Below, one piece after another: positions 27,740 to 34,566 of a stretch of 64,000 nt of DNA. Made by a program: the position numbers and the translations under genes. The DNA comes from Ignavibacteriaceae bacterium (lineage in GTDB: Bacteria; Bacteroidota; Ignavibacteria; Ignavibacteriales; Ignavibacteriaceae). The DNA lies in the NCBI GenBank assembly GCA_008933765.1, contig WBUK01000009.1, positions 78,800 to 142,799 on the forward strand, written 5' to 3'. The notes under the pieces are model-generated. The model was not told the DNA's origin and searched no databases. It was given only the letters and a program-made list of their open reading frames with translations. How positions within the stretch are numbered: the first letter of the stretch is position 1; each line of letters starts with the position of its first letter.

Positions 27740-28393
27740 ATGACTGAAAAAGTTATAGCAATCGTAGGTATGGGTGGTGGGATTTCTTACGGCGTTGCCT
27801 TGAAATTTGGAAGACAGAACTTTACCATTGCAATGATCGGCAGAACGGGTAAAAAACTGCGTGAATACAAAGATATGCTCGAAGCTGAAGGTATCAGGTC
27901 TGAGTTTTATATCGGAAATGCAGCAGATGAATATTCACTCATAGATGCGCTTCGCCGAATAGAGGATGAATTAGGCACGCCCGATGTTTTGCTTTATAAT
28001 GTTTCACATCAGGCAAAGCAACCCCTTTTGGAAGTTAACACCGAAGAAATGATTCATGATTATAAAATGAATGTCTTGGGAGCGATTATTTCCGCAAAAG
28101 AAGTTATTCCCGGAATGAAAGTACGCGGACACGGTTGCATTTTACTTACCGGTGGCGGATTTGCACTCTACCCCGATCCTAACTTTGGCTCTTTGGCGCT
28201 CGGGAAGGCAGGAATCAGGCACCTTAACCTGCTTCTCTCAAGAGCAGTTGAAGGAACAGGAATTATTACCGGTACGGTTACCATTTGCGGTATTGTGAAC
28301 GCATCGAACCCTGTGCATAACCCCACAAACATTGCTGCTCAGTTTTGGGAAATTTATTCCTCCGGGAAAAACGGTGCTGAAATCATCCTGTAA
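27740..28393 (+). CDS. Atypical SDR-family oxidoreductase lacking the catalytic tyrosine
   Basis: The 217-residue protein has a Rossmann start (VGMGGGISYGVA, residues 8-19) and the SDR middle region (LLYNVSHQAK in place of NNAG, and ALGKAGIRHLNLLL). The usual Tyr-x-x-x-Lys motif reads Leu-x-x-x-Lys here (SLALGK), and the paired serine is replaced by a glycine-rich LTGGGFA. NAD(P) binding is therefore likely, but classical SDR chemistry is not. It has no operon partner: 269 bp before it and 170 bp after it are without genes. It could be a cofactor-binding regulator or an enzyme with a different acid/base. Confidence 0.75.
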   Translation: MTEKVIAIVGMGGGISYGVALKFGRQNFTIAMIGRTGKKLREYKDMLEAEGIRSEFYIGNAADEYSLIDALRRIEDELGTPDVLLYNVSHQAKQPLLEVNTEEMIHDYKMNVLGAIISAKEVIPGMKVRGHGCILLTGGGFALYPDPNFGSLALGKAGIRHLNLLLSRAVEGTGIITGTVTICGIVNASNPVHNPTNIAAQFWEIYSSGKNGAEIIL

Positions 28394-28563
28394 TTTAATT
28401 GTGTTGCGTTGGGATTCTTTCAGAGTTAAATGAGTATCTATTAAAGGTATGTTGATATTTTTTTAATTTTCAGCAATTTGAAATTACATCATAAATCGAC
28501 AGTAGCAACAGGAACAACAGGAACACATATAAACTCACAGAAAGACAGAGAAATAACGGAAGT

Positions 28564-29091
28564 ATGATAATGTTGAAACATAGTTCTAATTTCTTAATCC
28601 TTTTATTAAGTTTGCTGCTTATAAACGGTTGCGATACACAGAAGCCGATGACCGATGAAGCTATTGTTGTCAGTGTAACAGACGGCGATACTTTTAAGGC
28701 GATGTTCAAAGGGAAAAAGGAAAAAATCAGACTGATAGGAATCGATACCCCTGAATCGTCCCGCAACCCGAAAGCTAAGAAAGATGCCCAAAAATCGAGG
28801 CAGAAATTGGATGAGATTATTGCTATGGGGAAAGAAGCCACTAAATTTGCCCGTAAACTTCTCAGAGCAGGTGATAAGGTTAAACTTGAGTTCGATGTTT
28901 CCGAAAGGGATAAATACGGGCGTTTACTTTGCTATGTCTATCTGAAAGACGGCAGAATGCTGAACGAAGTGATGGTGAAAGAAGGGTATGCCTATGTTAT
29001 GACCTATCCGCCGGATGTTAAATATCAGCAGAAGTTTTTGGCTGCGTTTAAGTATGCCCGTGAAAACAATAAGGGGCTGTGGGGCATGTAA
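28564..29091 (+). CDS. Thermonuclease-like (SNase-domain) lipoprotein
   Basis: This 175-residue protein has a lipoprotein signal (hydrophobic stretch and lipobox LINGC ending near residue 23). The SNase domain follows, with VTDGDTF (metal-binding Asp), KIRLIGIDTPES (catalytic Arg and Asp) and DKYGRLLCYVYL. The C-terminal half has the usual LNEVMVKEGYAYV and ENNKGLWG blocks. It would act as a membrane-anchored, Ca2+-dependent nuclease in the periplasm or on the surface, perhaps for nucleic-acid scavenging. Two ATG codons (28564, 28570) could start it. A rho-independent terminator follows. Confidence 0.88.
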   Translation: MIMLKHSSNFLILLLSLLLINGCDTQKPMTDEAIVVSVTDGDTFKAMFKGKKEKIRLIGIDTPESSRNPKAKKDAQKSRQKLDEIIAMGKEATKFARKLLRAGDKVKLEFDVSERDKYGRLLCYVYLKDGRMLNEVMVKEGYAYVMTYPPDVKYQQKFLAAFKYARENNKGLWGM

Positions 29092-29142
29092 AAGGGGGGC
29101 AGAAAAGGATTTGTAAATATGGAACTTTTGGTGAAATAAAGC

Positions 29143-29174
29143 GAAGGCTGCCAGGAAGGCAGCCTTCATATTTT
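29143..29174 (+). terminator. Terminator after the nuclease gene
   Basis: A perfect 10-bp stem (gaaggctgcc/ggcagccttc, loop aggaa) is followed by the T-rich atatttt. Confidence 0.85.
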
Positions 29175-29194
29175 CCCCACATTCCCCTGAGAGG

Positions 29195-29340
29195 GTTTAA
29201 CCCCGAATTTATTTGTTATACTTTATAAGATGAAGTGAGTACACAAAACCCCGGACATTCGTGTTATACTTTACAAGATAAAGTGAAAACCCCGATACCC
29301 GGACTTTGATGTTATACTTTATAAGGTTAAGTGCGAACCT
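29195..29340. repeat. Three 48-bp repeats with an imperfect palindrome, upstream of the WYL regulator
   Basis: The word gttatacttta-aag occurs at 29215, 29263 and 29311, exactly 48 bp apart, each preceded by an aaccccg word. The core acttta(t/c)aagataaagt is an imperfect inverted repeat (7-bp arms, 3-bp loop), best kept in copy 2. The array ends about 100 bp before the regulator start. It could be an operator array or just another local duplication. Confidence 0.8.
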
Positions 29341-29441
29341 AAACCCTAAAACCCTTAATTGTTTTATTTACCGGTTCAAATTTAACTTTGAAGCAGCCTG
29401 AATTTTCAATCATTGAATGATAAAAATTACAAGAAAATTTT

Positions 29442-30266
29442 ATGAAAGATTTTTTATCCGATAACCTACGTCGCACCGAGTTACTTGCCCGTTTAATGAA
29501 CGGTGAAAAACTTTCTATACTTGATTTGGCACTTGAATATGAAGTGAGTGAAGTAACGATTAACCGTGATCTCAAATACTTGAGATTTGCCGGGCTACAA
29601 ATCTACAGCAGAAAGAAAATTTTAATATTAGACCATGCACCTGAGACTGAATTGCTGACGGGTTACCTCGCTGAGTACCTTGCATTCAAATTAAACCGGA
29701 GATTGTTGTTCACGCAACTTCAGGCAGTTCACGCAGCGGGGATGAGTGATTTGTTCCAGATTCTCACCCTTTGTGCAAAAGCAGTTGATGAAAACCGCAG
29801 GATACACTTCAGATATGAAAGAATAACAGACGATATTGAAAATGAGTACATCGTAAAACCACTTGAACTGAAACTTAACGAATATAATTGGTCGTTAATT
29901 GCCGTGAAAGAAGGGGAAAACATCGAGAAATTGTTCTATTTGAGCAGAATTAAGGAAATAGAACTGTTAAAACCAACACAAGCGCCGGAAGAAGATTTGG
30001 TAAGACAACCAATTTTTCCGATTGTCCTCCGGTTCTCACCGATGAGCAGAAACAGCATTTATTCAAAAATTTGGTTTCAAAATTTTCAACTTATTGAGGA
30101 AGCGGATGGATATATCACACTGAAAACCGAAAGTGAAATAACGAAAAGGCTGGCGAGTTGGTGCCTTCGCTGGGAAGATAATATCGAGATAATTTCACCT
30201 GAAGAGCTTAAAGTAAAAGTTCGAACAATGGTTGAAAAGTTTAATTCCGTTAACAGGCTTTTTTAA
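29442..30266 (+). CDS. WYL-domain transcriptional regulator
   Basis: The 274-residue protein starts with a winged HTH of the HTH_11/DeoR type (residues about 5-60: ILDLALEYEVSEVTINRDLKYLR). A helical linker and a WYL-like domain follow (residues about 110-180, with IHFRYERITDD and KPLELKLNEYNWSLIAVKEG, where NWSLIA replaces the WYL triplet), then a C-terminal WCX-like extension. WYL proteins bind nucleic-acid or small ligands and often control DNA-damage or defence genes. No defence gene is adjacent. It is monocistronic, with three palindrome-bearing repeats upstream that could be its own operators, and its 3' end is duplicated downstream. Confidence 0.85.
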   Translation: MKDFLSDNLRRTELLARLMNGEKLSILDLALEYEVSEVTINRDLKYLRFAGLQIYSRKKILILDHAPETELLTGYLAEYLAFKLNRRLLFTQLQAVHAAGMSDLFQILTLCAKAVDENRRIHFRYERITDDIENEYIVKPLELKLNEYNWSLIAVKEGENIEKLFYLSRIKEIELLKPTQAPEEDLVRQPIFPIVLRFSPMSRNSIYSKIWFQNFQLIEEADGYITLKTESEITKRLASWCLRWEDNIEIISPEELKVKVRTMVEKFNSVNRLF

Positions 30267-30420
30267 TTTCAACTTCCCCCACGCCCAACTTCGCCACATA
30301 CACGAAAAGTTTAATTCCGTTAACAGGCTTTTTTAATTCCAACTTCCCCCACGCCCAACTTCGCCACATACACGAAAAGTTTAATTCCGTTACCAATTCT
30401 TTTTAATTCTCACTTCAAAT
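30234..30420 (+). repeat. Three tandem 70-bp copies of the WYL gene 3' end
   Basis: Units start at 30234 (the coding tail, including the TAA), 30304 and 30374, exactly 70 bp apart. Units 1 and 2 differ at about one position, so this duplication looks recent. Unit 3 drifts after about 25 bp. The gap from here to the next start at 30636 is otherwise AT-rich promoter sequence. Confidence 0.95.
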
Positions 30421-30635
30421 ATAGATTTGAAAAAACTACGGTCTAAAGGTATAATTATATTAAAGAATGGTTCTAATTTCCGGTAATAATGTAAAAAATT
30501 GTCACTATTTTAAAAAATTACTAAAATTTTTTTAATAAAATTTGTGTGTTAACGGAACTATCCGTAATTTTAATACTGTTCTGTTATTATTCTCCTACCT
30601 ACTGTTATCTATTCATTAAAAAGTTGAGTGATAAA

Positions 30636-32180
30636 TTGAAAAAATTCTTACTTCTCATGTTGGTGGTTGCTTTTTCCACAACTGCATTCTCTCAATCCTA
30701 TTCATGGGTGAGAAAACAAACCGGCAGCAGCCTTGGCTTTCCAATAGCGGCTGATAAATACAACTCAGACCATATTTACTACGGCAGCAATGCAACTATT
30801 TATAAAAGTTACGACCGTGGTGAATCTTTTTCAACTTGGGGTACTGCAATTCCCGGCTCTTACAGTGTAAAGACTATGCTTACTACTGCCAAAGACCGCG
30901 ATGTTATGATTGTTGCAGTGGAAGGTTCAGGTACCACAAACGATAAAATCGTGAAAACTACGGATGCCGGGCAAACCTGGACTACTACCCTGGGTGGTTT
31001 AACATTCTCATATTTTGGGATACCGATGACCCCCGACCACAACCACCCCGATACCATCTACACAATGAGCAACCACACTTTTTATAAATCAACTGATTTT
31101 GGAAGTACCTGGAGTGTTGTGAGCAACCCCACTCAGTTTGATGCTCCCTGTGATATTGAAGTTTTTCCGGATAGCTCACACATAATTTTGGTAGGTGATA
31201 ACACTAGCGGAATTTTCAGATCAACTGATTACGGGGTTACCTGGACTTTATCGTATTACACTTCCGGTGAAATACCAACCATCTTTATCGATAAAAGAAC
31301 CCACACTGCCTGGGCAACCAAATGGGGAGGTGGCGGCGGTTTGTTAAAATCAACAGATTTCGGGCAAACATGGACTCTCTACACCTACTTCCAAGGGAAA
31401 AACATGTGGGGTGTTTCTGTGGCACCTGAAAATTCCGACTTTATTATGGCTGGTGAGTATTCAGGCAGCAGAATTTATATCAGCAAAGACGGAGGGCAAA
31501 ACTGGATTGTAACTACCCTTAGTGCAAGCAACTATTGCATTGCAATTTTCGATTCTTTAACAATTTTTGCCGCACAATCGCCCGGAATTTTCAAAGCGAA
31601 TGTGCCTTATGTGCCCGTTGAGCTTTCTTCTTTCTATGCAACGGTTATTGATCAGGAGGTTAGCCTCGGGTGGTCAACCGCAACGGAGCTAAACAACGCA
31701 CGGTTCGAAATTGAAAGAACACAAAAAGGTGATTCTGATGGCTGGATTAAAATCGGAGAAATTGAAGGACACGGAACCACCACTTCACCAAAAAGATATT
31801 TGTACACCGACCGACCTGAAATTACAGGCACCTATCTTTATCGGTTAAAACAAGTTGACTATGATGGCTCTTTTGAATATTCGAACGAAATTGAAGTAAC
31901 CACAGAGCTGCCGAAAGTATTCTCACTTTCGCAGAACTATCCTAATCCGTTTAATCCATCCACAAACTTTGCGTTCACGCTGCCCGAACAGAGTGAGGTT
32001 ACACTTTCGGTCTTCAACATTACGGGTGAAGAAGTGGCAAAAGTTATCGATAGTAAAGTGCTTCCTGCCGGAAACCATTCGCTTGAGTTCAATGCGAGCA
32101 ACTTAAACTCCGGCGTGTATCTTTACAGATTATCAGCCGGCGGCAAATCGATAACTAAGAAATTTACGCTTCTTAAGTAA
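30636..32180 (+). CDS. Secreted BNR/sialidase-repeat protein with T9SS C-terminal domain
   Basis: I start at the TTG at 30636, which gives MKKFLLLMLVVAFSTTAFSQ, a clean signal peptide; a longer frame from 30546 would bury it. The protein is 514 residues. Six BNR-type repeats (S-x-D-x-G-x-T/S-W: KSYDRGESF, KTTDAGQTW, KSTDFGSTW, RSTDYGVTW, KSTDFGQTW, SKDGGQNW) form a beta-propeller like Vps10/photosystem-stability or sialidase folds. A fibronectin-like strand set (VPVELSSFYATV) and the T9SS sorting domain (NYPNPFNP, final LLK) follow. It is surface-exposed or released, and its binding partner is unknown. Confidence 0.85.
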   Translation: MKKFLLLMLVVAFSTTAFSQSYSWVRKQTGSSLGFPIAADKYNSDHIYYGSNATIYKSYDRGESFSTWGTAIPGSYSVKTMLTTAKDRDVMIVAVEGSGTTNDKIVKTTDAGQTWTTTLGGLTFSYFGIPMTPDHNHPDTIYTMSNHTFYKSTDFGSTWSVVSNPTQFDAPCDIEVFPDSSHIILVGDNTSGIFRSTDYGVTWTLSYYTSGEIPTIFIDKRTHTAWATKWGGGGGLLKSTDFGQTWTLYTYFQGKNMWGVSVAPENSDFIMAGEYSGSRIYISKDGGQNWIVTTLSASNYCIAIFDSLTIFAAQSPGIFKANVPYVPVELSSFYATVIDQEVSLGWSTATELNNARFEIERTQKGDSDGWIKIGEIEGHGTTTSPKRYLYTDRPEITGTYLYRLKQVDYDGSFEYSNEIEVTTELPKVFSLSQNYPNPFNPSTNFAFTLPEQSEVTLSVFNITGEEVAKVIDSKVLPAGNHSLEFNASNLNSGVYLYRLSAGGKSITKKFTLLK

Positions 32181-32200
32181 GGATTAAATAACGATTGATT

Positions 32201-32291
32201 AAGGCACTTAAAGTTAAGCACTCGAAACAAGGTACTTAAATTTAAATGCTTGAATTAAGGCATTAAAAGTAAAGCACTTAAAATAAGGCAC
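32201..32291 (+). repeat. 28-bp tandem repeat directly upstream of the first C-V-C-H gene
   Basis: Units start at 32201, 32229, 32257 and (partial) 32285, each beginning aagg and sharing a ta/aa-rich body with agcact-gaa words, exactly 28 bp apart. The array ends 5 bp before the ATG at 32296. Confidence 0.8.
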
Positions 32292-32295
32292 AAAG

Positions 32296-33354
32296 ATGAA
32301 AAAAGCCATTTATTATCTCTCGGTTTTCTTTACGGTTACTGCGATGGTTACCGGAGGGGTTCTTTACAGCACCGGTGAAACCGGAGCGACAACTCTTAAT
32401 GGCGACGGCTGCGTCTGCCATGGACCCGATATGGATCCTTCAGTTAATGTGAAGATTTGGGGACCCGCGGAAGTTACTCCGGGCAGCACCAACAATTATA
32501 TTGTCAGCATAAAAGGTGGGCCTGCTGTTAAAGGTGGGTTCAACACCGCAGTCCGGTTTGGTTCTTTATCAGTAACCGACGCCGGAGTACAAAAGATAGC
32601 CGACGAGCTAACCCACAACAGTGCGCGTTCGTTTGGGGCGGGGGATTCAGTATCCTGGGCATTTTCGTACACAGCCCCGGGAAGTGAAGGGTACGACACG
32701 ATTTACGCAGTCGGTAACAGTGTAAACGGAAACGGCAATCCGGCGGGCGATGCCTGGAACTTTGCGCCAAATTTTGCCGTGCACATCAGCCAGGTGGTGC
32801 CGGTGGAATTTGTATCTTTCACAGCCAGTGCGATTTCAGGAAGTGTCGTGCTCGAATGGTCAACCGCTACCGAAACCAACAACTCCCGCTTTGAAATTGA
32901 AAAAATGGTAAGTAATAGCTGGAAAACAATCGGTACAGTTAAAGGTAACGGCACAACAACAAAAACATCACATTATAGTTTTACGGATAAAAATGCAACC
33001 GCCGGGGTACAGCAATATCGTTTAAAGCAGATAGATTATTCGGGTGCGTTTGAATATTCCGCTGTGGTTAAAGCTGATGTTTCCGCACCAAACGAATACT
33101 CTTTGGCGCAGAACTACCCTAATCCTTTCAACCCGGAAACTGTTATTTCGTTTTCTTTACCGGAGGCAGCAAACGCAAAGCTTACGGTTTTCTCGCTAAG
33201 TGGTGAAAAAGTTGCTGAATTGGTTAACAGTGAACTTCCTGCCGGAGCGCACACCGTTAAATTTAGTGCAGCAGCACTTCCAAGCGGAGTATATTTCTAC
33301 CGTTTGGAGGCGGGAAATATTTCTCTAACGAAAAAAATGATTCTTTCGAAGTAA
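32296..33354 (+). CDS. T9SS-exported protein with choice-of-anchor V-like domain and a CxCH motif
   Basis: This 352-residue protein has a signal peptide (AIYYLSVFFTVTAMVTGG). Directly after it comes NGDGCVCHG, with cysteines one residue apart followed by histidine (C-V-C-H, codons tgc-gtc-tgc-cat). Related choice-of-anchor V proteins usually have CxxCH here. The body (KIWGPAEVTPGSTNNY, GGFNTAVRFG, LTHN, SWAFSYTAPG) matches that domain, which resembles the eukaryotic reeler fold. A fibronectin-like segment and the T9SS domain (NYPNPFNP, final LSK) follow. It stands 2 bp before a paralogue, and both lie next to a multihaem cytochrome locus, so a redox role at the cell surface is possible but unproven. 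Confidence 0.75.
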   Translation: MKKAIYYLSVFFTVTAMVTGGVLYSTGETGATTLNGDGCVCHGPDMDPSVNVKIWGPAEVTPGSTNNYIVSIKGGPAVKGGFNTAVRFGSLSVTDAGVQKIADELTHNSARSFGAGDSVSWAFSYTAPGSEGYDTIYAVGNSVNGNGNPAGDAWNFAPNFAVHISQVVPVEFVSFTASAISGSVVLEWSTATETNNSRFEIEKMVSNSWKTIGTVKGNGTTTKTSHYSFTDKNATAGVQQYRLKQIDYSGAFEYSAVVKADVSAPNEYSLAQNYPNPFNPETVISFSLPEAANAKLTVFSLSGEKVAELVNSELPAGAHTVKFSAAALPSGVYFYRLEAGNISLTKKMILSK

Positions 33355-33355
33355 A

Positions 33356-34174
33356 ATGAAAAAGCTACAAATAGCGGTAATTATTTTATCGTTTGGTTTC
33401 ATTGGTTTTAGAATAATCGACCCTCCGAAGCATTCAACGGAGAATACCGAGCTAATTCAGTGTACACAGTTGAACGGCGACGGATGTGTTTGCCACACGA
33501 TCGATGAAAGCCCTTTGGTTCTCACTTGGGTTGAAGGTCCGCATGATCTTCTTGCCGGTGAAACCGCTTTGTATAAAGTTTATGTTTCAGGAGGACCGGC
33601 TCTTGGCGGTGGCTTCAATGTCGCGGCAAGATATGGTGAATTGGCGGCGGTTGATTCAACCGTTAAATACCTTGACCATGAACTGACTCAAATGTATCCG
33701 AGACCTTTCCCTCAGGGCGCCACTTCTATTTACTGGGAGTTCTCTTACACAGCCCCAACGGATAAAAGACAGGATACTATCTATTCTTGCGGGCTTAGCA
33801 CAAATCACGATCTGAAACCGAATGCCTACGATCTTTGGTCTTACGGTCCGAAATTTGTCGTGGATATTAGGCACTCGCCAACGAGTGTGGATGAAACGCA
33901 GCAAATTGCAACCGACTTCAAGTTGATTGGAAATTATCCAAATCCGTTTAACCCATCTACCACCGTTAAGTTTTCTTTGCCTTCAGCAACGGAAGTTGAA
34001 ATGTTGGTTTACAATGTTGCGGGTGATCTTGTTTCGCGGGTATCTCCTACTTATTTACCGGCGGGTGAGAACTCATTCAGTTTCAATGCGGGTTCGTTAC
34101 CCAGCGGAGTGTATTTTTACAGGATAATTGCGGGTGAGGCATTTTTAACCGGCAAAATGATTTTGTCGAAGTAG
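33356..34174 (+). CDS. Paralogue of the upstream CxCH protein, T9SS-exported
   Basis: The 272-residue protein begins right after the previous stop. A short N-terminal hydrophobic segment is followed by NGDGCVCHT, the same C-V-C-H motif as its neighbour, then a GGGFNVAARYGEL block and SIYWEFSYTAP, so the choice-of-anchor V-like domain is shared. It lacks the middle fibronectin-like part of the neighbour and goes straight to the T9SS domain (NYPNPFNP, final LSK). A tandem gene duplication followed by loss or gain of the middle domain is the simplest history. The function is unknown. Confidence 0.72.
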   Translation: MKKLQIAVIILSFGFIGFRIIDPPKHSTENTELIQCTQLNGDGCVCHTIDESPLVLTWVEGPHDLLAGETALYKVYVSGGPALGGGFNVAARYGELAAVDSTVKYLDHELTQMYPRPFPQGATSIYWEFSYTAPTDKRQDTIYSCGLSTNHDLKPNAYDLWSYGPKFVVDIRHSPTSVDETQQIATDFKLIGNYPNPFNPSTTVKFSLPSATEVEMLVYNVAGDLVSRVSPTYLPAGENSFSFNAGSLPSGVYFYRIIAGEAFLTGKMILSK

Positions 34175-34491
34175 ATATTATAGTTATTTTTGGAATGCCG
34201 TAACATTACATTGGATTGATGCAACGGTTTTTTTCGAAAGCAAGTAACAACTATTTTCGGAAAAGAAATAACTATTTTCGAAAGGAATTAATAGTTACTT
34301 TTGGTGAGATTGTAACGGTTACCGTCGGTTGCGTTGATTGCCGGGTGTGTTAACTGTTTTACATTTTCGCCGGTAGTTGATGGCCGGTAGATATGCTTTT
34401 TCTGATTATCAACTGATTAATGACTGACTAACGATTGTTTGATGAAAAAGCAACAATAATCGTTCTATAATAGAAACAGTTGAATTAACGA
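34175..34491. repeat. Intergenic stretch with nested local direct repeats
   Basis: Two scales are visible. One is aactattttcg-aaag at about 34249 and 34270 (21-bp period). The other is atagtta-ttttgg followed by gtaac at about 34181-34209 and 34291-34321 (about 111-bp period). No gene lies in the 392-bp gap. Confidence 0.55.
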
Positions 34492-34530
34492 TAAGAGGAT
34501 CGGCGCTTTGGCACCGATCCTCTTAAGTTA
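34492..34530. terminator. Bidirectional terminator between the T9SS pair and the cytochrome gene
   Basis: A perfect 12-bp stem (taagaggatcgg/ccgatcctctta) surrounds a 10-base apical sequence (cgctttggca) containing another gc/gc pair. Poly-T is weak on the right, so it may act mostly for one strand. It lies between convergent genes. Confidence 0.75.
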
Positions 34531-34566
34531 TTCATTCACTCATCTATCAACTATTTAGAAGCTTTT

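Noticed and set aside
30546..30635. Extended N-terminus for the BNR-repeat protein
   Set aside because: It would bury the signal peptide, which begins cleanly at the TTG at 30636.
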